A stretch of 61,442 nucleotides of DNA, taken from positions 1 through 61,442 of the forward strand of contig CAOYQO010000020.1 of the NCBI GenBank assembly GCA_948566455.1, given 5' to 3'. This DNA comes from an uncultured Phocaeicola sp. (GTDB lineage Bacteria > Bacteroidota > Bacteroidia > Bacteroidales > Bacteroidaceae). The position numbers and the translations under genes are program-made. Within the stretch, counting starts at the first letter, position 1. Each line of letters opens with the position of its first letter. The notes under the pieces are model-generated. The model saw only the letters and a program-made list of their open reading frames with translations, made no database searches and was not told the DNA's origin. This document shows, piece by piece, positions 54,425 through 61,442 of this stretch.

Positions 54425-54853
54425 TTATTCCCCCTCTTTATCCGAATCATTCTGAAACGAGAAACTCAAATCGAACCTCTGCCCGAAACTATCCCATACC
54501 GTCACGTCGATAGCTTGTTGGTCGGTACTTTCGGAGGTATAATACAACCGGAATGTTTCTTTTTTCAACGGGTAGAAATCATTGGGAGCAAACACAGTCC
54601 CGTCGTCCATCCGCAGGCTCCCACGTCCGTCGGGTTGGAAGTAGGAAATGAAGAACTCCGTTTTCTTGTAGTTTCCCGACTTATGCAGTTGCAGGCGTAT
54701 TTCAGCCGTTTCACCCGGCTTGATGCGTTTCTGCACGGGCATGGTCGTCAGCGAAAAGTCGTATGCTTGCTGCACCTCTATCTTATCATCGCAGGAGGTA
54801 AATAACAATCCGGTCAATACCACCGCCAATATAGCTATAATCTTTACTTTCAT
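54425..54853 (-). CDS. traQ: Conjugative transposon protein TraQ (DUF3872)
   Basis: 142 aa from MKVKIIAILAVVLTGLLFTS, a lipoprotein signal ending TSCDD. The open frame extends to 54928, but that overlaps traO. The body is a single beta-sandwich-like domain (YDFSLTTMPVQKRIKPGETA; FRLYYTSESTDQQAIDVTVW), the DUF3872/TraQ family of Bacteroides conjugative transposons. It starts only eight bases after traO ends. In CTnDOT a primase gene traP lies between O and Q; here none is present. Confidence 0.88.
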   Translation of the reverse strand: MKVKIIAILAVVLTGLLFTSCDDKIEVQQAYDFSLTTMPVQKRIKPGETAEIRLQLHKSGNYKKTEFFISYFQPDGRGSLRMDDGTVFAPNDFYPLKKETFRLYYTSESTDQQAIDVTVWDSFGQRFDLSFSFQNDSDKEGE

Positions 54854-54861
54854 GGTTGTAA

Positions 54862-55425
54862 TCAGTTTATAATGAATTTTATTCCTGCCCCGAAGGTCAG
54901 GTGAAAGTGTCCGATGGAACTGCCCCAAACCGCCCGTTCCCTTGCGTTGAGCAGCAACACCACCTTATCCGAGAGGTATGTTTCCAATTCCAATGTTACC
55001 GCCCCGCCATAGATGAACGAATCCTTATTTCGGAGTGTCGCCCCGTCCGGCAACAACTTGTCTCCCCACCGGCTCGTTTCATATCCGGCAAGAGCCGAGC
55101 CGCCAAGTGAGAGAAAAAACGTCTTGGAAACATCCGAGAGGACTTTCAGATAGTAGCCGCCCTCCGCCGTAAATTGCGCTTTGGGTATCTGCAAATCCTT
55201 ATACTCGTATCGTTTGTTGAGATATTCCGCCCCGAACATCCAGCGGTTGCCGTTCTTCGTATAGGCGGATAACCCCACACCGAGATAATAGTTTACAGGT
55301 TTCTGCACCCCGTCCACGAAACCGCCTCTGAGTTCCACACCACGCATACCCGGCAGGTAGCGTTGGGCGTTTGCCTGCCCCACAAGGGCAAGCAACGCTA
55401 CAACTACAAATAGATACTTCTTCAT
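54862..55425 (-). CDS. traO: Conjugative transposon protein TraO
   Basis: 187 aa with a signal peptide (MKKYLFVVVALLALVGQANA) and an outer-membrane-barrel-like body (GVELRGGFVDGVQKPVNYYL; HFHLTFGAGIKFIIN at the end). It is the TraO family of Bacteroides conjugative transposons, thought to be an outer-membrane part of the mating pore. It follows traN with a one-base gap. Confidence 0.9.
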   Translation of the reverse strand: MKKYLFVVVALLALVGQANAQRYLPGMRGVELRGGFVDGVQKPVNYYLGVGLSAYTKNGNRWMFGAEYLNKRYEYKDLQIPKAQFTAEGGYYLKVLSDVSKTFFLSLGGSALAGYETSRWGDKLLPDGATLRNKDSFIYGGAVTLELETYLSDKVVLLLNARERAVWGSSIGHFHLTFGAGIKFIIN

Positions 55426-55426
55426 C

Positions 55427-56398
55427 TTACTTCACTTTCAGTTCGTTAATCACCCTTGCACGCACGATGTCCTCGTTCTCAATCACAAAGGACTGATGGC
55501 GACCGCCGGATTTCTCGTGCAATTCCACAATCACCTGCTTGTCTTCGGGAATGGTGAACTTCTCCATCGTAAAGATGGTGCGCTCATCCTTGTTTCCCCC
55601 TACACGGGTAGCGTAGTTATAGGCACGCAGCGGAAAAATCACCTGCTCCTGAATGGCAGTGCGTTTCGCTACTTTCTTATCCACGATTTTGAACGTGATA
55701 AAATCCACATCAAACGGCACGTTGGACGAGTTCTTGATCTGCGTATGGAAATACAGCAGCCCGTTGTGCGTGTACATCCCACGCAACAGGTACTGGATGC
55801 CGAAGGACTTCGCCCCGATATGCTTGATTTCACGCTTGTTGTTCTTGTGGATGGACTTCATTATCAGATGCACCAGCTTCGGGGACTCGCTGCCCAGCTC
55901 CTGCAAATAGATGTCGAGGGCATTGTTCGGACGGTTCACCATACTGCCGTCATGGATAAAATCTTTCATCTCCACGTTCAAGAGTAGCGGTTCGTCCGCA
56001 TACTTCACATTGAAGGTGTAGAACGAGCCGCTTTCGGTGATTACCGAAAGGTTGGTTTCCGAACGGAAATTTTTCACCGTCGCCTTTACACGGATAACGT
56101 TCTCCGCACCGTCGGCTTTCCCGGCTATCAGGTTGGGCGAACCCAAATCCACATATCGCACCGCCGAAGGAAAGATAACATGTACCGTTTTGTTATACGT
56201 CACTTCCAGACCGTAAGGCGGTATCATGCGGTCAAAGGTCAGCTTCTTGGTCAGCCCGTTATAATCGTCCCCCGACATTTCCTGCGGATAAGTGTCCGCT
56301 TGGAAAGTTACGACTTCCGTTTCCGGCTGTTCTACATTCTGTGCGTTCGCACCCATTACGCCCAGCGTCAGGGCGATAGCTAAAAATACTCTTTTCAT
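55427..56398 (-). CDS. traN: Conjugative transposon protein TraN (VirB9-like)
   Basis: 323 aa. A signal peptide (VFLAIALTLGVMGANAQ) leads to a beta-rich domain (YNKTVHVIFPSAVRYVDLGS; NVIRVKATVKNFRSETNLSV) like VirB9-type core proteins (DUF4138). The C-terminal domain (GMYTHNGLLYFHTQIKNSSN; PEDKQVIVELHEKSGGRHQ) matches VirB9 C-terminal strands. It should form the outer-membrane core ring with TraM. Positioned between traM and traO as in CTnDOT. Confidence 0.92.
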   Translation of the reverse strand: MKRVFLAIALTLGVMGANAQNVEQPETEVVTFQADTYPQEMSGDDYNGLTKKLTFDRMIPPYGLEVTYNKTVHVIFPSAVRYVDLGSPNLIAGKADGAENVIRVKATVKNFRSETNLSVITESGSFYTFNVKYADEPLLLNVEMKDFIHDGSMVNRPNNALDIYLQELGSESPKLVHLIMKSIHKNNKREIKHIGAKSFGIQYLLRGMYTHNGLLYFHTQIKNSSNVPFDVDFITFKIVDKKVAKRTAIQEQVIFPLRAYNYATRVGGNKDERTIFTMEKFTIPEDKQVIVELHEKSGGRHQSFVIENEDIVRARVINELKVK

Positions 56399-56447
56399 TT
56401 TACTTTGGATTTTAGTGGTGGCAATATTGCCCGGTTATTAAATTGGT

Positions 56448-57887
56448 TTATTGTTTCTTTTGGTAAAGCATCAGATTATATCCCGCCTTGAGATGCACCT
56501 TTACCGTGCGCATCTTCTTGGCTATGTATTGCGACGTGCCCTGTATCGCCCCTTTGCCGAGGTCGGTCAGCAGTTGGTCGCCCGCACTTTGTTGGTTCAG
56601 GTTGATGGTTGTCCCCAGATTACCGCCCAGATTGGCGGCTATCTCACGGATTGCGTCTATCTCCATCGAACCCGGAATGAAAATCCCTTCCTGCCCGTCG
56701 CCATCGACAACCGTCAGTTCCACCGGAATAATCATCCCCCTGTATTCCAGCGAAGTGATGGAGATGCCGAGCCTTTCGCCCTGTATCTTTCCCATTCCCG
56801 TAACGAGCGCATTTTGCGGGATGACCGTTTCTCCGGCACGCATCGGCTCCAATAACCGCAACCTTACCGCCTGCTCGTCCGTGACGGTCTGATTATCATG
56901 GATGCACGCACGTATGGTATTCTTTTCTGTTTTTGCAGCCGTGCCGACTGCCGTATGGAACCCCATGTTCCTCTCTTTGGAATATTCGGCGACAAATGCC
57001 GAATCGCTCATCGGTTGCGATAATCCCGATACCACCCGTTCATGCACCTGCCCGACGGTATTCACCTGCGCTTTGCCGTTCTTATATGCTTCGGTCGGCT
57101 TGCTTTCGGTAGCGGTGGTAACTGCCGGCTGTCCGGTAAACGGTTGTCCCTGATTCTGCGGCATATACTTTGCCGCCAACTGATAGGACTTTTCCAGTAA
57201 CGCCAACTGTTCGTCCGCCGTTTCCTTCTCCGTCTGCCGGTTGTACGCCATCTCCCGGAGTTCTTCCAGCTCCTTGCGCATCTCTTCCTTTTCGGGATCT
57301 TCCTTCGGAGTTTCGTAGAAATTGCCGAGCGTCCGGTTCATGTCCCGGTAGGCATTGGCGGAGGCATAGATGGTTTCTTTTGGTCGGGAACTTCCACCGC
57401 CAGCGTAGCCACTTTTCGGTTCGACCTCCGGTTCATCAAATGTCGGCATTTCTTCCGCCTGCTCTTCCCCCGAACCGAACATCGAAGCCAAATCCTGCAT
57501 CTGTTCCCGACGCTCATTCTGTTTGCGGTTGAACAAATCCTGCTCGTAAGCCGCCTGTTTATCACCCACCAGCGCATTGTCAGCCGGTGCGGGAACATCG
57601 GTATTGAAACCGGATTGTTCCTGCTCCTGTTCCTTGCCGGAAGGTGCGAATATCAGCCACATCACTATGGCGAAGATGATGAACATAAGCGGATAGACAA
57701 TCAGCTTCTTTTGTTTCTGCCGCTGTTCTTCGGTCAGTTCCTTTTTGGGCTTGTCCGGCTCTTTGGGCGGCTTCACCTCACTCTTGTTCTCCTGATTCTG
57801 TTGCCTTGCGGCTTCATCCTCTTTGCGAGGCATAGAATAAGCGGGCTTATCCTCTGCTCTCGCTTCATTCGTCTGTTCCATTGTCAT
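56448..57887 (-). CDS. traM: Conjugative transposon protein TraM (VirB10-like)
   Basis: 479 aa. A Pro/Glu/Lys-rich cytoplasmic head (PPKEPDKPKKELTEEQRQKQ) is followed by one membrane helix (LIVYPLMFIIFAIVMWLIFA) and a long periplasmic linker. The C-terminal VirB10/TrbI-like domain follows (VIPQNALVTGMGKIQGERLG; LEYRGMIIPVELTVVDGDGQ; SAGDQLLTDLGKGAIQ). It spans inner to outer membrane and gates the channel. Its start lies inside the end of traL (23-base overlap). Confidence 0.93.
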   Translation of the reverse strand: MTMEQTNEARAEDKPAYSMPRKEDEAARQQNQENKSEVKPPKEPDKPKKELTEEQRQKQKKLIVYPLMFIIFAIVMWLIFAPSGKEQEQEQSGFNTDVPAPADNALVGDKQAAYEQDLFNRKQNERREQMQDLASMFGSGEEQAEEMPTFDEPEVEPKSGYAGGGSSRPKETIYASANAYRDMNRTLGNFYETPKEDPEKEEMRKELEELREMAYNRQTEKETADEQLALLEKSYQLAAKYMPQNQGQPFTGQPAVTTATESKPTEAYKNGKAQVNTVGQVHERVVSGLSQPMSDSAFVAEYSKERNMGFHTAVGTAAKTEKNTIRACIHDNQTVTDEQAVRLRLLEPMRAGETVIPQNALVTGMGKIQGERLGISITSLEYRGMIIPVELTVVDGDGQEGIFIPGSMEIDAIREIAANLGGNLGTTINLNQQSAGDQLLTDLGKGAIQGTSQYIAKKMRTVKVHLKAGYNLMLYQKKQ

Positions 57888-58140
57888 AATCGTTTAATAG
57901 GTTAATACTGTCTTTCCTTTGCAGTTCGAGCAGTTTGATATGCTCTATTTCGATGCGCTGCCCCTCGTTCTTTCCCATGTTGTAAATCCCCGAAACGAAG
58001 ATGTACACGGAAGCGATACTGAAAAAGAGGAACATTGTCAGCAGCACTGCCAGTCGCTTTCCGGGTGTGATGCGCCCGCACAGGCGGCGGAGCTTTTCGT
58101 CCGCCCAATCCTGTATTTTTGTCATGCACCCGCCTGTCAT
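57865..58140 (-). CDS. traL: Conjugative transposon protein TraL
   Basis: 91 aa with one membrane helix (LAVLLTMFLFFSIASVYIFV) and a charged C-terminal helix (IEIEHIKLLELQRKDSINLL); the DUF3989/TraL family. Its ATG overlaps the traK stop (ATGA), and its end overlaps traM, so translation is tightly coupled. A second ATG at 58125 is also possible. Confidence 0.88.
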   Translation of the reverse strand: MTGGCMTKIQDWADEKLRRLCGRITPGKRLAVLLTMFLFFSIASVYIFVSGIYNMGKNEGQRIEIEHIKLLELQRKDSINLLNDYDNGTDE

Positions 58141-58760
58141 CGTTTCTGTACCTTGATGTCCCTGTTCTCGATAATCTCGAAGGCTTCGATGGTAAACCCA
58201 TGCGGGTTATTGTCCGAGCGGACGGAGTTCAGCAGGTTGCACCTTGTGACAAGGCTGCGCTCAGTTACGTTGCTTTCACGGATAATCATTTGCCGGGCAT
58301 AAGTGCTTATCTTGTAAGGATAGGTGTCAAAATTGCACGTCACGCTGTCCACCTGCAACACCTGATTCACGTTTCCCGAAATGATGCGGTTGTAATACCC
58401 CTTTTCGGCAAAGTCGGTGTAATAATTGAATGCACTCCTGTCCGCCAGCTGCAAGGCTCGTTTGATATTCCCCTCAATCGCGCTCTTGTCGGGCGAGAGG
58501 GTGAAGAACAGCTCATGAAAACGCTTCACGTGTTCCCTTGCCTCCACAGGTCGGTTCTGCGACAAATCCTGCGAGAGGGCGAGCATCAATGATTTACCGC
58601 CGTCCAGCACGTAAATCTTCTGCCGTTGCGCTTCGGCAAAGGAGTAGGCACTCCATACGGAGTAACCCGTGATTGCCAGGCAGACCACCAGAAAGACGAT
58701 GCCGAACAGCCGTATCTGCCTGAAACTGCTCTCGATGTTTTTTAATGACTTAAATTCCAT
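58137..58760 (-). CDS. traK: Conjugative transposon protein TraK (VirB8-like)
   Basis: 207 aa. A short N-terminus (MEFKSLKNIESSFRQIRLFG) leads to one membrane helix (IVFLVVCLAITGYSVWSAY) and a periplasmic alpha/beta domain with NTF2-like order, as in VirB8. It is a scaffold of the type IV secretion channel. It lies 23 bases downstream of traJ. Confidence 0.92.
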   Translation of the reverse strand: MEFKSLKNIESSFRQIRLFGIVFLVVCLAITGYSVWSAYSFAEAQRQKIYVLDGGKSLMLALSQDLSQNRPVEAREHVKRFHELFFTLSPDKSAIEGNIKRALQLADRSAFNYYTDFAEKGYYNRIISGNVNQVLQVDSVTCNFDTYPYKISTYARQMIIRESNVTERSLVTRCNLLNSVRSDNNPHGFTIEAFEIIENRDIKVQKR

Positions 58761-58783
58761 TGTTTTACTTTTTTATTGATTGT

Positions 58784-59878
58784 TTATTTTCTCCTGAACA
58801 GCCGTCCGGCGGCTCCCGCCACTTTCCTTGCCCCGTTCACAGCACCCCGTCCCATGCTTCCGGCAGCATTACCGGCAGCGTGTCCGGCGAGATTACCCGC
58901 CACCGCTCCGGCAGCGGCTCCCGTCATGGCACCCGCACGTCCGGCAATCTGGTTGATCGGACGGGCTGCACTGCCCATTCCTCCTGCCTGTATAATCCAG
59001 CCCGCCACCGTAGGAATCGTGAAGTAACCGAGTATCCCAATCACCATAAATACGATGTAAACGCCATTGGACGAGTCGATTGAGAAATCGGGATTGTTCT
59101 GCAACTCCTTGATGTCGTTTTCAAGCATCAACACCTGTATCTTCGCCAGTACGCTGCTGAACAAGTCCGATACAGGCAGCCACAGGTATATCTGTATGTA
59201 GCGGCACATCCATTGTGAAAGCGTACTTTGAAACCCGTCCCAGACCGATATGGCAAAAGCTATCGGGCCGAGTATGGATAGCACTATCAGGAAGAACGTC
59301 CTGAGCGTGTCGATAAGCAGGGCAGCGGCAGCAAACAACAGCTCCAATACCTCCCGCATAAAATCCCGCACATCCTTTCTGAAATTGTACATGCTTCTTT
59401 CGACGTACATGCCGCCCATCGTGGCGATGTCCTTTGCACTCCATCCGAGTTCGTCAATCTGCTTGTCGAACTCTTCGTTGCTGACCAGATAGGCAGTTTC
59501 GGGATTGCGCATCATGGATTCATATTCCAGCTTGTCCTTCATCTCCCGGTACTTGTTCATATCCATTGTCTGTGTTTCCAGCATCCCGTGCGTTCCCTGT
59601 ACAATTGGACTCAATATGCTGTTAATCGTGCCGAGCACAATCGTGGGGAAGAACAGGATGCAGATACCGATAGCGAACGGTCGGAGCATCGGGTACACGT
59701 CGATGGGTTCGGCTCTTGCGAGGGACTGCCATACACGGGAGGCGACGTAAATCAACGCTCCCAATCCGGCTATCCCTTTTGCCACCCCTGCCATGTTGGA
59801 GCAGAGGGGCATCATTTCCACATAGAGATTCTTCAATATCTCATGCAGGTTACTGAAATCGGCGGCTAACAACATCAT
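58784..59878 (-). CDS. traJ: Conjugative transposon protein TraJ (VirB6-like)
   Basis: 364 aa, polytopic (GIAGLGALIYVASRVWQSLA; FAIGICILFFPTIVLGTINS; LLIDTLRTFFLIVLSILGPI; YIVFMVIGILGYFTIPTVAG). It ends in a Gly/Ala-rich, basic tail (AGAMTGAAAGAVAGNLAGHA). It is the inner-membrane channel protein of the mating apparatus. It begins three bases after traI ends. Confidence 0.93.
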   Translation of the reverse strand: MMLLAADFSNLHEILKNLYVEMMPLCSNMAGVAKGIAGLGALIYVASRVWQSLARAEPIDVYPMLRPFAIGICILFFPTIVLGTINSILSPIVQGTHGMLETQTMDMNKYREMKDKLEYESMMRNPETAYLVSNEEFDKQIDELGWSAKDIATMGGMYVERSMYNFRKDVRDFMREVLELLFAAAALLIDTLRTFFLIVLSILGPIAFAISVWDGFQSTLSQWMCRYIQIYLWLPVSDLFSSVLAKIQVLMLENDIKELQNNPDFSIDSSNGVYIVFMVIGILGYFTIPTVAGWIIQAGGMGSAARPINQIAGRAGAMTGAAAGAVAGNLAGHAAGNAAGSMGRGAVNGARKVAGAAGRLFRRK

Positions 59879-59881
59879 GGC

Positions 59882-60511
59882 TTACCAATATCTGTCGTTA
59901 GTGTCCCCGTACAGAGCCAGCACCCGGTTGGTATCCCCTTTTTTCTTGGAGCGCAGGTAGCTCACCGCAATGTTCTTGTTGGTATAATACCCGACCAGAT
60001 TGCGGTATTGCCTTACCGAGTTGTAGCACCTGTCCACCACGTCCATGCGCTCCTTGTCGCTGAGTGAAAGCGTGGTGATGTTCACCACCCCTTTCATTTC
60101 CTGAAGCACGTCGTTGCTCTCTTCCAGCAGTTTGGTGTACCCGAAAGCTATCGCTCCGAGTTCCTCCACCGTATAATTCTCATCGCGCATCATCTTCTGA
60201 AAACTTACGACGTATGTGTCGGAAATCTCACCGATCATCAGGATGGTTTTCTGTACCTTGCGTGCATCCTTAACAAGATTATTTACAGATTTCAGAGCGT
60301 CGTAGTACTTTTTACCCTGCTCGTAAATCTTGACTGTTTCCTGAAAATTCTTTATCATGTTGGAAGCCGTCGAAGAGGTCTGTATAATCTGTTTGGTCGT
60401 GTTCACGATACCCTGCGCCAGATTGGTAGGGTCTGTCACCACCCATTGTGCGCTTGCCCTGCCTGCAAGGAGCAGGCACAGGCTGAAAAGCATGATTATT
60501 TTCGTTCTCAT
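59882..60511 (-). CDS. traI: Conjugative transposon protein TraI (DUF4141, VirB5-like)
   Basis: 209 aa with a signal peptide (IIMLFSLCLLLAGRASAQW) and a helical body (TNLAQGIVNTTKQIIQTSST; EQGKKYYDALKSVNNLVKDA). This is the periplasmic TraI/DUF4141 protein of Bacteroides conjugative transposons, similar in layout to VirB5 minor pilins. It is not the TraI relaxase of F plasmids. Confidence 0.9.
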   Translation of the reverse strand: MRTKIIMLFSLCLLLAGRASAQWVVTDPTNLAQGIVNTTKQIIQTSSTASNMIKNFQETVKIYEQGKKYYDALKSVNNLVKDARKVQKTILMIGEISDTYVVSFQKMMRDENYTVEELGAIAFGYTKLLEESNDVLQEMKGVVNITTLSLSDKERMDVVDRCYNSVRQYRNLVGYYTNKNIAVSYLRSKKKGDTNRVLALYGDTNDRYW

Positions 60512-60537
60512 TACGTTACTTTATTAAATGGTTGTTA

Positions 60538-60906
60538 CTATGGTCTTTCGCCTGCCCTTGTGTAGTCACCGTTCGGTGAAAAGGTCAGCACGTCGGTTTC
60601 CTCGTTGTAGGCGATGTCAATCCGGTAGCCCGTATTGATAAAGAGATTTCCACTTTCCTCCACAATCAGAAAGGTTTCCGGTTTCAACTTGCGGCTGACA
60701 CCCGACTTCTTGAAAACGGTTATCTTGTACTGTTCGCCTTCTTTGAACACCAGCACGTCGGGCTTTCTGCCCACGCTTACCCAATTACCGCACAGCTTGT
60801 CCAAATTAGTTTCTTTTGCTTCCCCGCAGGCGGTCAGCAGCAGGGAAGACAAGGCAAGGGCATAGCCCGCCAGCTCGATAAGCCGGCTTTTTGAAATAAA
60901 TGTCAT
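60538..60906 (-). CDS. DUF3876-type lipoprotein of the tra operon
   Basis: 122 aa with a lipoprotein signal (LAGYALALSSLLLTACGEAK) and a small beta domain (LCGNWVSVGRKPDVLVFKEG; ETDVLTFSPNGDYTRA). It is the usual DUF3876 gene between traG and traI in these elements. Function unknown; perhaps pore assembly or exclusion. Confidence 0.85.
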   Translation of the reverse strand: MTFISKSRLIELAGYALALSSLLLTACGEAKETNLDKLCGNWVSVGRKPDVLVFKEGEQYKITVFKKSGVSRKLKPETFLIVEESGNLFINTGYRIDIAYNEETDVLTFSPNGDYTRAGERP

Positions 60907-60918
60907 GTCAATTGATTT

Positions 60919-61397
60919 TTAAGTTTTACTTCTTTTTTTATCGGCAAGTTGCTTGATTGCAGGCTCGATACTGCCCAATTTGTCAGCAAGGGCGAGCACT
61001 TCCATTTTCTCGGTTTCCTCTGTCGTGAATGTCAGATACTCTTCCGCCGAAACTTCCGTCGCATAGACGGCGGATTGGGTTCCGCCCAATCCGATCCACA
61101 CCTCTTTATAGAGCCTCGACGGATTGTTCGCCATGTTGATGGAGAGTATCTGCCCCCGTTCCTTGTCCGTCAGCCCCAACAAGTCCTGAATGGCATCGAA
61201 CTTGTTCATGTACTTTCTCTGGTCTAACAGGATTTTACAGTCGGAATTGTTGATAATCGCCTCTTTCACGACGGGAGAACTGATTATGTCGTCCACTTCC
61301 TGCGTCACGACGATGGCTTCGCCAAAGTATTTACGGACGGTTTTGTAGAGATATTTCAGATACTCGCTCATGCTTGCCGAAGAGAGGGCTTTGCCGG
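60919..61397 (-). CDS. traG: Conjugative ATPase TraG (VirB4-like), 3' exon
   Basis: About 158 C-terminal codons starting GKALSSASMSEYLKYLYKT, with EAIVVTQEVDDIISSPVVKE (Walker B-distal/motif region), CKILLDQRKYMNKF and KEVWIGLGGTQSAVYATEVS. VirB4 ATPases power channel assembly and substrate movement. Upstream of 61397 the frame stays open but the residues (RGERGSNAPDL) no longer look like TraG, where a DEAW-like Walker B segment is expected; intron DNA begins there. The first ATG inside this part (61371) is not the true start; the 5' exon is outside the window. Confidence 0.85.
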
Positions 61398-61442
61398 GTA
61401 GGTCGGGGGCATTACTGCCCCTTTCCCCCCTAAGAACCGTAC
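61398..61442 (-). mobile_element. 3' end of a group II intron inside traG (truncated by the window)
   Basis: The minus strand begins GTACGGTTC, the 3' strand of the conserved domain V helix. A run of six G and AAA follows, then a domain VI-like hairpin GGGGCA-GTAA-TGCCCC, then CGACCTAC ending at 61398 with the AY terminus expected of group II introns. The coding match to TraG resumes right after. Domains I-IV and any reverse transcriptase lie outside. Confidence 0.7.

Larger units (their letters stand above)
31500..61442. mobile_element. CTnDOT-family integrative conjugative element (partial, left end approximate)
   Basis: Right half: minus-strand traG-I-J-K-L-M-N-O-Q operon in canonical CTnDOT order. 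Left half: PcfK-like, PcfJ-like, DUF3873 and several small proteins typical of these elements. The left end is placed just beyond thyA because gene style changes there and a GTANNTTTGC motif lies beside it; this is an estimate. The right end is outside the window. A second element is nested at 37,332-54,071. Confidence 0.8.

Noticed and set aside
61371..61371. ATG taken as the start of a 150-aa protein
   Set aside because: The match to TraG continues upstream of it to 61397, so it is an internal Met of a larger protein.

Overview
The window reads as Bacteroidales chromosome, most likely Bacteroides or a close relative. The evidence is a giant hybrid two-component system, TonB-dependent outer-membrane machinery, -33 TTTG / -7 TAnnTTTG promoters, and a CTnDOT-type Tra operon. 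No rRNA, tRNA or CRISPR array is visible.

Positions 1-24,600 are chromosomal-looking. They hold a lone tyrosine recombinase, a YtxH-like protein, a membrane MutS-like ATPase, a VOC protein, a glutamine synthetase and a FabH-type synthase. Next comes a minus-strand operon: TonB receptor, DUF4876 lipoprotein, DUF6850 barrel, 2[4Fe-4S] ferredoxin, TPR/AraC regulator and a lipoprotein flavin reductase, with a membrane AraC regulator divergent from it. After that come an orphan protein fusing a beta-helix-like domain to a contractile-injection tape-measure domain, class I fructose-bisphosphate aldolase, a GDPD-like protein and an orphan 1,330-aa hybrid sensor.

Positions 25,231-31,425 are an A+T-rich, overlapping four-gene operon directly behind thyA: DNA methyltransferase, PRTase-CE-like protein, ORC/CDC6-like ATPase and a Rossmann-like protein. 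It looks like a conflict (defence) system.

From about 31,500 to the right edge lies an integrative conjugative element (ICE). Its left part is a structured non-coding stretch plus small accessory genes, PcfK and PcfJ. Its right part is the minus-strand traG-I-J-K-L-M-N-O-Q operon. traG is cut at the edge by what appears to be the 3' end of a group II intron.

A second, nested element of about 16.7 kb (37,332-54,071) sits inside the ICE. It carries a zinc-finger/4xHTH regulator, integrase, excisionase-like protein, DUF3987 and DUF6371 replication-type proteins and a MobV relaxase. Its cargo is a five-gene operon (SF1 helicase, coiled-coil protein, RiPP precursor, radical-SAM maturase, pseudo-radical-SAM protein) and an Abi_2/AbiF-like gene with a short terminated RNA in front. 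The insertion splits one ICE gene. Joining the two halves at a shared ATTT restores a single reading frame, which places both ends to the base.
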